From VBDM01 sp964430565 (GTDB lineage: Bacteria; Pseudomonadota; Gammaproteobacteria; Burkholderiales; SG8-39), in assembly GCA_964430565.1 (NCBI GenBank), contig CAYSFD010000048.1, positions 1-64,000 of the forward strand: a DNA stretch of 64,000 bases, in the 5' to 3' direction. The notes beneath the pieces were generated by a model. The model was not told the DNA's origin and did no database searches. It worked only from the letters and a program-made list of their open reading frames with translations. Within the stretch, counting starts at the first letter, position 1. Every line of letters begins with the position of its first letter. The position numbers and the translations under genes are program-made. This document shows positions 1 to 8,472 of the stretch, piece by piece.

Positions 1-122
1 TTGGGGTACCAATCCGCCTTGCCGAGACTCGTCTCAGACTCGAACTTTTGACTCCCAGGAGCCTTGCCACCGTTCGCCGCAGCCATACGCCGAATTGCGT
101 CGAGGATCTGTGTCTTATTCAT
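1..122 (-). CDS. Partial cassette gene, homing-endonuclease-associated-repeat-like protein
   Basis: This is the 5' end of a gene running off the left edge, with ATG at 122-120 and 40 complete codons visible. The protein starts MNKTQILDAIRRMAAANGG and continues with a segment ending GKADWYP. An ILDAIR helix, a glycine-rich turn, a PGSQKFE segment and a DWY ending match the short helical repeat found next to HNH and homing endonucleases, known from family knowledge. The gene begins 10 bases after the GTTAGGC core of the preceding attC, as expected for a cassette gene with a minimal leader. Whether an HNH nuclease domain follows cannot be seen. The stretch has no stop codon in this frame. Confidence 0.6.
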   Translation of the reverse strand, partial: MNKTQILDAIRRMAAANGGKAPGSQKFESETSLGKADWYP

Positions 123-131
123 GCCCGTGTT

Positions 132-221
132 GCCTAACGTGGAGCCAACCGGCGCGCGCGCCTACGGCATCTCGCAAGGCACGACGCCTCGCGCGCGTCC
201 GGGTTGGGCGCTAGGTTGGGC
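132..221 (-). other. attC: attC site of cassette 3 (90 bp)
   Basis: On the minus strand the site runs from GCCCAAC (221-215) to GTTAGGC (138-132). Inner boxes GCCCAACC (209-202) and GGTTGGC (150-144) pair with each other, which gives the folded hairpin typical of attC. GTTAGGC is the canonical core where IntI cuts between G and TT. The site directly follows the stop codon of the zinc-ribbon membrane protein gene and precedes the next cassette gene. Confidence 0.88.
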
Positions 222-236
222 TGCATCCGGGCGCAA

Positions 237-833
237 CTAGGCTGAGCTGCGGTCGAATACAAAGTGATAGCCGTTCTTGACGTACTCGCCGAGATTCTCA
301 AGCAGGTACGCAGGGCCTACAAAGAACCCAATGAGTCCCCACCATGTAAGGAGAAGCGTCTTGAGCTCGAACTCCGCAAACTTTATCGTCATGCACCGGG
401 CACACATAAACCCCGAGAGCGTGCGGACTCGCCTGGCAAAGAAATAACTGATGTTTTCATTGAACAGCGCGTAGCGTGTCTTGCGCTCTAAACCGCACAC
501 CTTGCAGCGACGCACTGCTGTACCGCGCAATCGTTCCGCAAGAAGTTCCGATGTCGTTTGCCCAGATGCGGTATTGGCTGACGAGCGGGGCGCGTGGGAT
601 GGAGCGCCAGCCCCAGTGCGGACCCAGTAGAACCCCCATGCCAGCACGAGCGGAAAGACTCCAAGCGCTAACAGAGTTAATGCGAAGCGGGGTGTGTTGA
701 CCCAACAGCGCTCTCTGTGGCTGTTGCATTGCTCGGCAAGGACAAACGCGATCACCAGCGCAACGAGGAACCAGACGACCGACCCGACGATAGCCAACCG
801 GATTCGCTTCGAATCGAGCTTTGGCAATGGCAT
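237..833 (-). CDS. Cassette-encoded membrane protein with zinc-ribbon-like CxxC pairs
   Basis: This is a hypothetical protein of 198 residues. Two hydrophobic segments at about 12-33 and 48-69 are followed by a polar linker. A CKVCG pair (about residue 109) and a CARC pair (about residue 143) could form a four-Cys metal site, and a third hydrophobic segment follows near 158-177. The zinc-ribbon assignment rests only on Cys spacing. ATG at 833-831 is the first start after the preceding attC core and is 15 bases from it. The gene fills one cassette between two attC sites, which supports it as a real gene although I do not recognise its family. It is probably an inner-membrane protein of unknown role. 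Confidence 0.75.
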   Translation of the reverse strand: MPLPKLDSKRIRLAIVGSVVWFLVALVIAFVLAEQCNSHRERCWVNTPRFALTLLALGVFPLVLAWGFYWVRTGAGAPSHAPRSSANTASGQTTSELLAERLRGTAVRRCKVCGLERKTRYALFNENISYFFARRVRTLSGFMCARCMTIKFAEFELKTLLLTWWGLIGFFVGPAYLLENLGEYVKNGYHFVFDRSSA

Positions 834-847
834 GGCGTCCCTATGCG

Positions 848-934
848 GCCCAACGTAGAGCTAACCGGCGCTGCGCGGCTTTATCGCGCAGCGTCCAGCG
901 ACCGAAGGGAGCGCGGTTGAGCGCCGGGTTATGC
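848..934 (-). other. attC: attC site of cassette 2 (87 bp)
   Basis: On the minus strand the site begins GCATAAC (934-928) and ends GTTGGGC (854-848). Inner boxes GCTCAACC and GGTTAGC can pair. The final stretch GGTTAGCTCTACGTTGGGC is very close to the ends of attC sites in known cassettes. The TAA stop codon of the cassette 2 gene (931-929) lies inside the GCATAAC core. Confidence 0.92.
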
Positions 935-1609
935 GTCATGCAACGCACTCCTCATCCGTTCATGTACGGCAAGCGCTTCCTCCGAAATCCACGAGTCTCC
1001 TATCGTGCGCGGAACGCAGTAAAGATGCCGTTCGCTGGTGTATAGCTTGTCAACAACTTCCCCGGCTTTCTTGCCGAGTGTTACGACAGCCCAAGGCTTG
1101 AGAATGGCGAGCGTAGGCTCCACGATAAGGTTCCAAGCCGCTTTTCTTGCTGCTGTTGGCGGCATTCTGTCACCACGGGTTCGGTAAGGGACCACGTTCA
1201 TGTACGCGACATCCTCGATTGTCTTTCCGGCAGCTTCTAGAGTCGGCTCCAGAATTCCCCAAAGATTCCACCGTTTGACAATCGGCACGAAGGATTCGTT
1301 GACACGCTCAAAGGCTTTCTGAACTCCCGCGCCTTTGGTGCTCTTGAAATCGATCAGCAAGGGGAAGAAGACCTCGTCTTCTGGGGTGCGCTTCGTGTAC
1401 TTATCCCCGCCGCCGCCAGGATTGATGGCAAGTAGCAACAGGCCTCTTCCTGGCTCATACCGCTCCCCAACGTAGCCGGCAAACATCGTGCCGGTGTCGA
1501 TCGGAAGATTAATCGGCGAGCACTTTACGTCGGATGTCCCAAAAATATCATTGCGTGAAATCTGGACGAGATCGTGGAAATGACTGGCAAGGGTTTCGCG
1601 AGGCTGCAT
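929..1609 (-). CDS. Cassette-encoded uracil-DNA-glycosylase-fold protein
   Basis: The protein has about 226 residues and a layout like the uracil-DNA glycosylase superfamily. A hydrophobic strand runs into LLLLAINPGGGGD, at the place of the GxDP-type motif. A second strand is followed by NVVPYRTRGDRMPP, then AVVTLGKKAG and a late VPRTIGDS in the position of the HPSP-type loop. The catalytic residues of described UDG families are not clearly conserved, so activity is uncertain. It could act on damaged DNA or simply share the fold. ATG at 1609 is preferred; an in-frame TTG at 1618 is possible, and neither has a clear ribosome binding site. The TAA stop lies inside the attC core, which is typical of compact cassettes. 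Confidence 0.65.
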   Translation of the reverse strand: MQPRETLASHFHDLVQISRNDIFGTSDVKCSPINLPIDTGTMFAGYVGERYEPGRGLLLLAINPGGGGDKYTKRTPEDEVFFPLLIDFKSTKGAGVQKAFERVNESFVPIVKRWNLWGILEPTLEAAGKTIEDVAYMNVVPYRTRGDRMPPTAARKAAWNLIVEPTLAILKPWAVVTLGKKAGEVVDKLYTSERHLYCVPRTIGDSWISEEALAVHERMRSALHDA

Positions 1610-1634
1610 GATGCTCAATCAGTGTCGATCTGAC

Positions 1635-1692
1635 GCATAACGTGGCGCTCAGCCGCGCGCTTCAGCGCGTCGGCTGCAGCAGCGGGTTATGC
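1635..1692 (-). other. attC: attC site of cassette 1 (58 bp)
   Basis: On the minus strand the site begins GCATAAC (1692-1686) and ends GTTATGC (1641-1635), with GC-rich self-complementary sequence between. It is short, near the lower size limit of attC sites. The TAA stop of the antitoxin gene (1689-1687) is inside the GCATAAC core. The cores are exact inverse copies of each other. Confidence 0.85.
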
Positions 1693-1947
1693 CGCAGTTT
1701 GAAGATGATCTTCCCATCCCGGGAAGACCAGCACGGCGGGATGGCACTTGAGGGCTCGCGCGAGCACCTTTGCGCGCTCCACGCCCAGGCGGACGCGGTC
1801 GTTCTCGATCGCCGAAAGAGTGGCCTGAGGAATGCCTGTGCGCTGCGCGAGTTGATTCTGGCTAAGGCCCTGCAACTCGCGAATGATGCGCACCGATTCG
1901 CCAGCCGAGACGGTGATGCGTTTCTTCGCGGGACGAAACTGCTTCAT
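1687..1947 (-). CDS. higA: HigA-type XRE-family antitoxin
   Basis: This 86-residue protein carries a helix-turn-helix of the XRE type. It runs from SVRIIRELQGLSQNQLAQRTG through IPQATLSAIENDR to about residue 65, with a short tail. Such antitoxins bind and neutralise a RelE-like mRNA interferase and repress their own operon. ATG at 1947-1945 directly follows the TAA of the toxin gene (1950-1948), so the two are translationally coupled. Toxin-first order is characteristic of higBA and opposite to relBE. The pair occupies the first cassette next to attI, and its stop codon lies in attC. Toxin-antitoxin cassettes are common in large chromosomal integrons. Confidence 0.88.
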   Translation of the reverse strand: MKQFRPAKKRITVSAGESVRIIRELQGLSQNQLAQRTGIPQATLSAIENDRVRLGVERAKVLARALKCHPAVLVFPGWEDHLQTAA

Positions 1948-2229
1948 TTACGGCCTCCGATAGTCATGAGCGGTGATCGAGACCACCTGGAAAAGCTGCT
2001 CGCCGGGCACCGTGCGGTAAAAAACTCGGTACTGCAACCCGAGTCGTGAAGACCGATAGCCATTCCACTTCCCGGACAATGCCTCGTCGTTGAACCCCCC
2101 GATCAGACGAAGGCCCGGCGGCCCGGAAAGCATGGCGATATCCTTCCACTTCTCATACCGCTTCAAGATCTCCCGGGGAGCCACCGAGAGCTGCTTATCG
2201 ACGCGGCGGTGCTCCTCGATGCGCCACAT
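1948..2229 (-). CDS. higB: HigB/RelE-type mRNA interferase toxin
   Basis: The 93-residue protein is a RelE/ParE-superfamily toxin. It has an N-terminal helix region (HRRVDKQLSVAPREILKRYEKW), a central LRLIGGFNDEALSGKWNGYRSSRLGLQYR segment read in parts, and a C-terminal VVSITAHDYRRP typical of HigB toxins. HigB toxins cleave mRNA at the ribosome. The basic residues of the SSRLGLQYR and HDYRR regions fit RNA binding and cleavage. ATG at 2229-2227 is the first gene of cassette 1, about 60 bases after the attI junction. A TTGACA element upstream suggests that the cassette has its own promoter, as is usual for toxin-antitoxin cassettes. Confidence 0.87.
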   Translation of the reverse strand: MWRIEEHRRVDKQLSVAPREILKRYEKWKDIAMLSGPPGLRLIGGFNDEALSGKWNGYRSSRLGLQYRVFYRTVPGEQLFQVVSITAHDYRRP

Positions 2230-2234
2230 GCCAC

Positions 2235-2264
2235 ATTGTGCCTATACCATATAAGGCATGTCAA
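2235..2264 (-). promoter_or_regulatory. Candidate promoter/operator of the higBA cassette
   Basis: On the minus strand a consensus TTGACA (2264-2259) is followed at 18 bases by CACAAT (2240-2235), a weak -10. The spacer holds an imperfect inverted repeat with GCCT and AGGC ends and an AT-rich centre, a plausible HigA operator. The -10 is very close to the toxin ATG, so the exact promoter is uncertain. Confidence 0.35.
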
Positions 2265-2281
2265 GGCCAGACAGTCCTGCG

Positions 2282-2288
2282 GCATAAC
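2282..2288 (-). other. attI: attI/first-cassette junction core
   Basis: GCATAAC on the plus strand reads GTTATGC on the minus strand, the same core as the attC of cassette 1. It lies between the integrase gene and the first cassette gene, where the attI recombination point is expected. The crossover would be between G at 2288 and T at 2287. The rest of attI should extend rightward toward about 2350 but has no unmistakable repeat boxes. Confidence 0.75.
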
Positions 2289-2328
2289 GTGAAATCATAC
2301 CCCGAAAAACCAACTAATCTGGCCCACC

Positions 2329-2357
2329 AGTCTACTCCAGTCGGTTTTGTCTTGCAA
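2329..2357 (-). promoter_or_regulatory. Candidate cassette promoter Pc
   Basis: On the minus strand TTGCAA (2357-2352) is separated by 17 bases from TAGACT (2334-2329) and points into the cassette array. Each hexamer matches four of six sigma-70 consensus bases. The same pair of hexamers with the same 17-base spacing lies upstream of the pbpG-like gene at 45688-45716, which supports its use as a promoter in this organism. Confidence 0.4.
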
Positions 2358-2375
2358 AATCATGGCTGATGGGTG

Positions 2376-2395
2376 TACTGTATATAAACACAGGT
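2376..2395 (+). promoter_or_regulatory. LexA (SOS) box upstream of the integrase gene
   Basis: The core CTGTATATAAACACAG (2378-2393) is an exact CTGT-N8-ACAG LexA box with an AT-rich centre. It ends 29 bases before the GTG start of the integrase gene and includes a TATATA-like -10 region. In known integrons LexA represses intI and DNA damage induces it. The same control is inferred here. Confidence 0.85.
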
Positions 2396-2422
2396 CGTGA
2401 TAGGTTGCGTGCGGAGGGTTAA

Positions 2423-3476
2423 GTGTCTGATTCGTCTAGGGGTGAAACCCCGCATGGGCGCCAGCCCCGCTTGCTGGAGCAGGTGCACGAGGTAATTCGA
2501 CGGTTGCACTACAGCCGCCGTACTGAGGAGGCCTACGTGCACTGGATCCGGCGTTTCATTTACTGGTCCGGGAAGCGCCATCCCGGGACGCTCGGTGAAT
2601 CCGAGGTGACGGCGTTTCTCAGCCACCTCGCCACCGAGCGCAACGTGGCCGCGGCGACGCAGAACCAGGCGCTCGCTGCGCTGTTGTTTCTCTACAAGCA
2701 GGTGCTGGGCAGGGAGCTTGGCTGGTTCGACGATCTGGTGCGCGCCAAGCGCCCGGTGCGTCTGCCGGTGGTGCTCACGCGTGGCGAGGTTACTGCGCTG
2801 CTCGGGCAGTTGAAGGGCGCGCACTGGCTCATGGCGAGCATTCTCTACGGGGCGGGTTTGCGGCTGATGGAGTGCCTGCGTTTGCGGGTGAAGGATATCG
2901 ATATTGCTTACCGGCAGATCCTTGTGCGGGACGGCAAAGGCGGCAAGGATCGGGTAACGATGCTCCCGGAAGCGGCGGTGCAGCCGCTGCATGGGCAGTT
3001 GGGGGAGGCGAAGCGCTTGCATGAGATCGACCTGCGCGAGGGTTTCGGGGAAGTGCATCTGCCTTACGCGCTGGCGCGCAAATACCCGCGCGCGGGATAC
3101 GAATGGGGCTGGCAATACGTCTTTCCGTCCAGCAAGCGCTCCGCCGACCCCGAAGACGGGGTGATCCGGCGGCACCATCTGGACGAATCGGTGCTTGCGC
3201 GCGCGCTCAAGGAGGCGCGCCGATGCGCGGGAATCGCCAAGCCGCTGAGCGCGCATGTGCTGCGGCACTCGTTCGCCACGCACCTGCTTCAGTCGGGAAG
3301 CGACATTCGCACCGTGCAGGAGCTGCTCGGGCACTCTGACGTCTCGACCACGATGATCTACACGCACGTGCTCAACCGCGGTGGCCGTGGGGTGAAGAGC
3401 CCGCTCGATCGCGCCGAGCAGCCGCGCGCTGCATATAGCGTGCATCGGCCGGCGGACCGGGAACGGGAACGGGAAC

Positions 3477-3490
<14 letters not shown>
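2423..3490 (+). CDS. intI: Integron integrase (tyrosine recombinase)
   Basis: This 355-residue recombinase inserts and excises cassettes between attI and attC. The N-terminal SAM-like domain (about 14-108) has LHYSRRTEEAYVHWIRRFI. The catalytic set is R147 in GAGLRLMECLRLR, K172/K175 in GKGGKDR, H278 and R281 in HVLRHSFAT, H304 in LLGHSD and Y313 in TTMIYTHVL. The IntI-specific extra segment before the HxxR box is clear: ALARKYPRAGYEWGWQYVF (217-235) then DGVIRRHHLDES. Ordinary XerC/D proteins lack it. GTG at 2423 has GGAGGG at 2413-2418. The length is near the usual 320-340 plus a charged tail. A LexA box precedes the gene. Its 3' end overlaps the convergent reductase gene by 14 bases. Confidence 0.96.
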
Positions 3491-4484
<994 letters not shown>

Positions 4485-4538
4485 GTCGGGCAGGCCTTAT
4501 CCGTGATGTTTTGCTATTATGAATTGACTTGCAGCATT

Positions 4539-6245
4539 ATGAAATATCCAATCCTCACCGGGTTTGACGCCGAGTACGACCTTGTCGTCCTGGGGTCGGG
4601 CGCCTCGGGCATGACTGCCGCGCTCGTCGCCGCCATCGAAGGCGCGCGCGTTCTCGTGCTCGAGAGCACCTCGCGCATCGGCGGCACCAGCGCGCGCTCA
4701 TCCGGAACGCTGTGGATTCCGCCGGCCGGCGATGCCGCGGCGGCCGCTTACCTCGATGCGCTGGTCGGGCAAAAAGCGGACCGCGCGCTGCGCGAGGCGT
4801 TCCTCGCGGCCGGCCCCGCGATGATCGCGTTTCTCGCGAAGCACGCCGGCTTCGCGTTCCGGCCCTACCCCTCGCACCCGGACTATCGCCAGGAACTTCC
4901 CGGCGCAGCGCTCGGCACGCGTCCGCTCGAACCGCCCGAATTCGACGGCCGGCTGCTCGGGGAGGAGTTCGAACGCGTCGCATGGCCGCTCCCCGAGCTG
5001 ATGCTCTTCGGCGGGATGATGCTGACGCGTGGCGAGGCGGCGCGGCTGCTGACCGCGGGGAGGTCGCTCGATGGAACGCTTCTCGGCGCGCGTCTCATGC
5101 TTCGCTTTCTGGCCGACCGGCTACGCCATGCTCGCGGCACGCGCCTCGTACTCGGCAATGCGCTGGTGGCGCGATTGTTCAAGAACCTTCTCGACCGGCA
5201 GGTGGCGGTGTGGTGCGAAGCGAAGACCGAGCGCCTCATCGTCGATGGCGAGGTGCGTGGCGCGGTCGTGCGCCGCGGCGGGAAGGAAATCCGGGTGCGC
5301 GCCCGACGCGGTATCGTGCTCGCGGGCGGCGGCTTTCCTGCGAGCGCCGCGCTGCGCGAAAAGCATCTCCGCCATCCCGTCCCCCGCCATACCGCGGCTT
5401 ACGAAGGCTGTGTCGGAGACACGCTGCGCCTCGGGCAGGAAGCGGGCGGCGCGCTGGGTCCCTCCGGCGAGGACAACGCGCTCTGGTTCCCAAGTTCGGT
5501 GGCGACCCGGCCCGACGGCACGACCGCGGTCTATCCTCACATCGTGCTCGACCGGGCCAAGCCGGGTCTCGTCGCCGTCGGGCTCTCGGGACGGCGCTTC
5601 ACCGACGAGGCGGCCTCGTATCACGAATTCACGCGCGCCATGGTCCGCACTTCCAATGTTCCCGCAAGGCTGGTGTGCGACCGGCGCTTCATCTGGAGGT
5701 ATGGCCTGGGCATGATCCGCCCGATGACGCCGCGCCTCGGAGGGCATGTCGCCCGCGGATACCTCAAGGCCGCGGACAGCATCGAAACTCTGGCGGGCGC
5801 CATCGGCGTCGCCCCCGAGGGTCTGACCGACACGGTGCGCTGCCACAACGATTTCGCCCGGACTGGGATCGACGCCGATTTCGGCAAAGGCGGGAACGCC
5901 TACGATCGCGCCAACGGAGACCCGGCGCACAAACCCAATCCGTGCCTTGGCCCGATCGAGTGCCCGCCCTTCTATGCGGTTCGCGTCGAGCCGACGCCGC
6001 TCGGCACGAGCCTCGGGCTGCGCACCAATGCAAACGCGCAGGTCTGCGATGCAGCCGGCAAGCCGATCGCCGGTCTCTATGCCGTGGGCAACGACATGCA
6101 TTCGATCATGGGCGGGGAATATCCCGGGGCGGGCGCACAGCTCGGGCCCGGAATGACCTTCGGCTACCTGGCGGCGCTGCACGCCGTCCATCCGCGCGCG
6201 GCTCGCCCCTCGTCTTCGGCGGCGGCACGCGAATTCGCAATGTGA
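4539..6245 (+). CDS. FAD-dependent dehydrogenase, 3-ketosteroid-dehydrogenase/flavocytochrome-c-like
   Basis: The 568-residue protein binds FAD through LVVLGSGASGMTAAL near residue 13 and the following LVLESTSRIGGTSARSSG. The C-terminal FAD segment GGEYPGAGAQLGPGMTFGYL is typical of KstD-like and fumarate-reductase-like flavoproteins that remove or add hydrogens at an activated C-C bond. No signal peptide is seen, so it is probably cytoplasmic. ATG at 4539 starts MKYPILTGFDAEYDL, directly before the FAD fold. The frame is open far upstream, but that part has no homology-like features. The next gene starts 11 bases after the stop with a strong ribosome site, so this gene heads an operon with the TPP enzyme, cupin and aldehyde dehydrogenase. 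The substrate is unknown. Confidence 0.85.
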   Translation: MKYPILTGFDAEYDLVVLGSGASGMTAALVAAIEGARVLVLESTSRIGGTSARSSGTLWIPPAGDAAAAAYLDALVGQKADRALREAFLAAGPAMIAFLAKHAGFAFRPYPSHPDYRQELPGAALGTRPLEPPEFDGRLLGEEFERVAWPLPELMLFGGMMLTRGEAARLLTAGRSLDGTLLGARLMLRFLADRLRHARGTRLVLGNALVARLFKNLLDRQVAVWCEAKTERLIVDGEVRGAVVRRGGKEIRVRARRGIVLAGGGFPASAALREKHLRHPVPRHTAAYEGCVGDTLRLGQEAGGALGPSGEDNALWFPSSVATRPDGTTAVYPHIVLDRAKPGLVAVGLSGRRFTDEAASYHEFTRAMVRTSNVPARLVCDRRFIWRYGLGMIRPMTPRLGGHVARGYLKAADSIETLAGAIGVAPEGLTDTVRCHNDFARTGIDADFGKGGNAYDRANGDPAHKPNPCLGPIECPPFYAVRVEPTPLGTSLGLRTNANAQVCDAAGKPIAGLYAVGNDMHSIMGGEYPGAGAQLGPGMTFGYLAALHAVHPRAARPSSSAAAREFAM

Positions 6246-6256
6246 AGGAGAACGGG

Positions 6257-8089
6257 ATGAACAAACCGACTGAAAAAGGCCTCGCGAGCGCGGCCGACAG
6301 CGCTCGCAAGACGATCACGAGGAAAGGCGGCGACCTGATCGCGGAATTCCTCGTCAAGGAAAAGATTCCGTACGTGTTCGGCATCTGCGGCCACGGCAAC
6401 GTCGGCCTGCTCGATCCGCTGTATCGGGTGCGCGACAAGGTCAAACTCGTCTCGCCGCGCCACGAGCAGACTGCCGCGCATATGGCCGACGGCTATTTCC
6501 GCGTGAAGCACCAGCCCGTGGCGACGCTCACTTCGACGGGTCCGGGCTCGGCGAACCTCATCATGGCGCTCGCCGTGGCGCAGACCGATTCCTCCGCGCT
6601 GCTCGCGATCACCGCGAACGTGCCGACCTCGCAGTTCAACCGCGGGCCGTTCCAGGAACTGAACCGCCATAACCAGGCCGACTTCCCGAACGTCATCCGC
6701 CCGGTGGTCAAGCGCAGCTTCCAGCCGACGCGCGTCGACATGCTGCCGCTCGCGCTGCGCCAGGCCGTCACCACGATGACCAGCGGCCGGCCGGGACCGG
6801 TGAATGTCGATATCCCGTTCAACCTGTTCCAGGAAGAGGCCGAAGTGCCGCTCGAGCCGGCCTGGGACGGCTTTGACAAACGACGCAGCGGCGCCTCACC
6901 CGAGGACCTGAGGACGGTGCTCGATCTGCTGCAGGCCTCGCGCCGGCCGGTCATTTTCATCGGCCACGGCGTGACGCTGTCCGAGGCCGGCAAGGAGCTC
7001 ACCGAGTTCGCGACCCAGTACCGCGTTCCGGTCATCAGCTCGCCGAATGGCATGGGCTGCCTGGACATGCGCGACAAGCTGTCGCTGGGCTTCATCGGCC
7101 GCAACGGCGCGTATCCGGCGAACCAGGCCGGACGTCATACCGATCTCGTGATCGCCATCGGCGCGAGGTTCGACGACCGCTCGTCGTCCTCGTGGATGCC
7201 GGGCTACTCGTGGAATTTCCCCGCGTCCAAGCTCGTCCACGTCGACGTCGATCACGCCGAGATCGGCAGGAACTATGCGCCCGACCTCGGCATCCTCGCC
7301 GACGCGCGCACCTTCCTGCGCCAGTTGCTCGCTGAAGGCGCGAGCCGCAAGATCGACGGCGAGGCGCAGTTCCGCGAATGGCACGCGCAGATCGCCGCCT
7401 GGCGCGCCGAATGGGAGAAGTACATCGCCCCGAACTTCGAGATCCACGCCTCGCCAATCCGGCCGGAGCGCATCGTCGCCGACTGCCGCGCGGTGCTGGC
7501 CGACGACGCGATCATTTCGCTCGATTCGGGCATCCATCACAACTGGTTCATGCAATTCTGGGAAGCGCGCCGGCCGCAGACGATGCTGAACACCTGGGGT
7601 TACTCGGGAATGGGGTTCGGCCCGAGCGCGATCCTGGGCGCGAAGCTCGCGGCGCCGGACAAGGCCTGCGTGTCCATTTGCGGCGACGGCGGCTTCACCA
7701 TGGTGTCGCACGTCCTGTGCACGGCGGTGGAATACGACATCCCCGCGGTATGGGTGGTGTGGAACAACTTCGCCTGGGGCGCGATCCGCGACCTGCAGTA
7801 CGCCTACTTCGAGGGCCGCGAGCACGGCACCGCTTTCTATCACGGCCCCGAGCGCAAGCCCTACAACCCGGATTTCGCGGCATGGGCGAGGGCGGCGGGC
7901 GTGGAAGGCATGACCGTCACGAAGTCGCAGGATTTCAAGGGCGCGCTCGAGCACGCCGTGAAGTTAGGGAAGCCGTGCCTCATCGACGTGCACGTCGATG
8001 CGAACATCCGGCCGCCCGGCACCGGCGCCTGGGCGCTGCCGCCGATTCCGCACATGGAACCGGCCTTCGGCAAGAAATACGTGAGGTGA
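6257..8089 (+). CDS. Thiamine-diphosphate-dependent enzyme, acetolactate-synthase-like
   Basis: The 610-residue protein has the three-domain layout of the acetolactate synthase/pyruvate oxidase family. RHEQTAAHMADGY (about residue 70) contains the Glu that activates TPP. The central domain covers about 220-370. The TPP/Mg motif begins ICGDGGFTMV (about residue 475) and ends VVWNNFAWG. ATG at 6257 has AAGGAG at 6245-6250. No regulatory small subunit gene is nearby, which argues against a biosynthetic IlvB and for a catabolic lyase or decarboxylase. The operon contains a flavin dehydrogenase, a cupin and an aldehyde dehydrogenase, so an aldehyde product is plausible but not proven. Confidence 0.88.
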   Translation: MNKPTEKGLASAADSARKTITRKGGDLIAEFLVKEKIPYVFGICGHGNVGLLDPLYRVRDKVKLVSPRHEQTAAHMADGYFRVKHQPVATLTSTGPGSANLIMALAVAQTDSSALLAITANVPTSQFNRGPFQELNRHNQADFPNVIRPVVKRSFQPTRVDMLPLALRQAVTTMTSGRPGPVNVDIPFNLFQEEAEVPLEPAWDGFDKRRSGASPEDLRTVLDLLQASRRPVIFIGHGVTLSEAGKELTEFATQYRVPVISSPNGMGCLDMRDKLSLGFIGRNGAYPANQAGRHTDLVIAIGARFDDRSSSSWMPGYSWNFPASKLVHVDVDHAEIGRNYAPDLGILADARTFLRQLLAEGASRKIDGEAQFREWHAQIAAWRAEWEKYIAPNFEIHASPIRPERIVADCRAVLADDAIISLDSGIHHNWFMQFWEARRPQTMLNTWGYSGMGFGPSAILGAKLAAPDKACVSICGDGGFTMVSHVLCTAVEYDIPAVWVVWNNFAWGAIRDLQYAYFEGREHGTAFYHGPERKPYNPDFAAWARAAGVEGMTVTKSQDFKGALEHAVKLGKPCLIDVHVDANIRPPGTGAWALPPIPHMEPAFGKKYVR

Positions 8090-8094
8090 GCACG

Positions 8095-8472
8095 ATGAAA
8101 AAAAAGAAAAGCAGCGCCGTCGCATCCATCCGCAACGTCGTCGAGACGCGGTGGAAGCAGTATCCCGGCCATTTCGGCGGCGCGTTGTCCAAGCCGTTGG
8201 TACGGCCCGAGACGACCGGGTCGCGCCTGGTGGACTACCGCATCTCGACCTATCAACCGATGGCCTACGTCGCGACGCACCGCCACAAGGTGCAGGAGCA
8301 GATCTACCACGTGCTCGAAGGCGAGGGCTCGATGGAGATCGAAGGCGAGCGCCGGATCGTGCGCAAGCACGACGTCATCTTCATTCCACCCGGCATCTCC
8401 CACTCGATCTGCAACAACGGCATCTCGGACCTGACGTTCATCGTCGTCACCACGCCGGTCGAGGACAGATAG
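8095..8472 (+). CDS. Small cupin-domain protein
   Basis: The 125-residue protein is a single cupin barrel. Metal ligands are visible as THRHKVQEQIYHVLEGEG (His, His, Glu) and later PPGISHSICN (His). Such small cupins act as isomerases, dioxygenases or sugar/acid binding proteins, and the sequence does not decide between these. A lysine-rich start MKKKKSS begins 5 bases after the TPP-enzyme stop. The stop codon directly abuts the ATG of the aldehyde dehydrogenase gene, so it belongs to the same operon. Confidence 0.82.
   Translation: MKKKKSSAVASIRNVVETRWKQYPGHFGGALSKPLVRPETTGSRLVDYRISTYQPMAYVATHRHKVQEQIYHVLEGEGSMEIEGERRIVRKHDVIFIPPGISHSICNNGISDLTFIVVTTPVEDR

Noticed and set aside
4712..6256. 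Open frame in another phase leading into the TPP enzyme
   Set aside because: It overlaps the FAD dehydrogenase gene in a wrong frame; the TPP enzyme has its own ribosome site and ATG at 6257.
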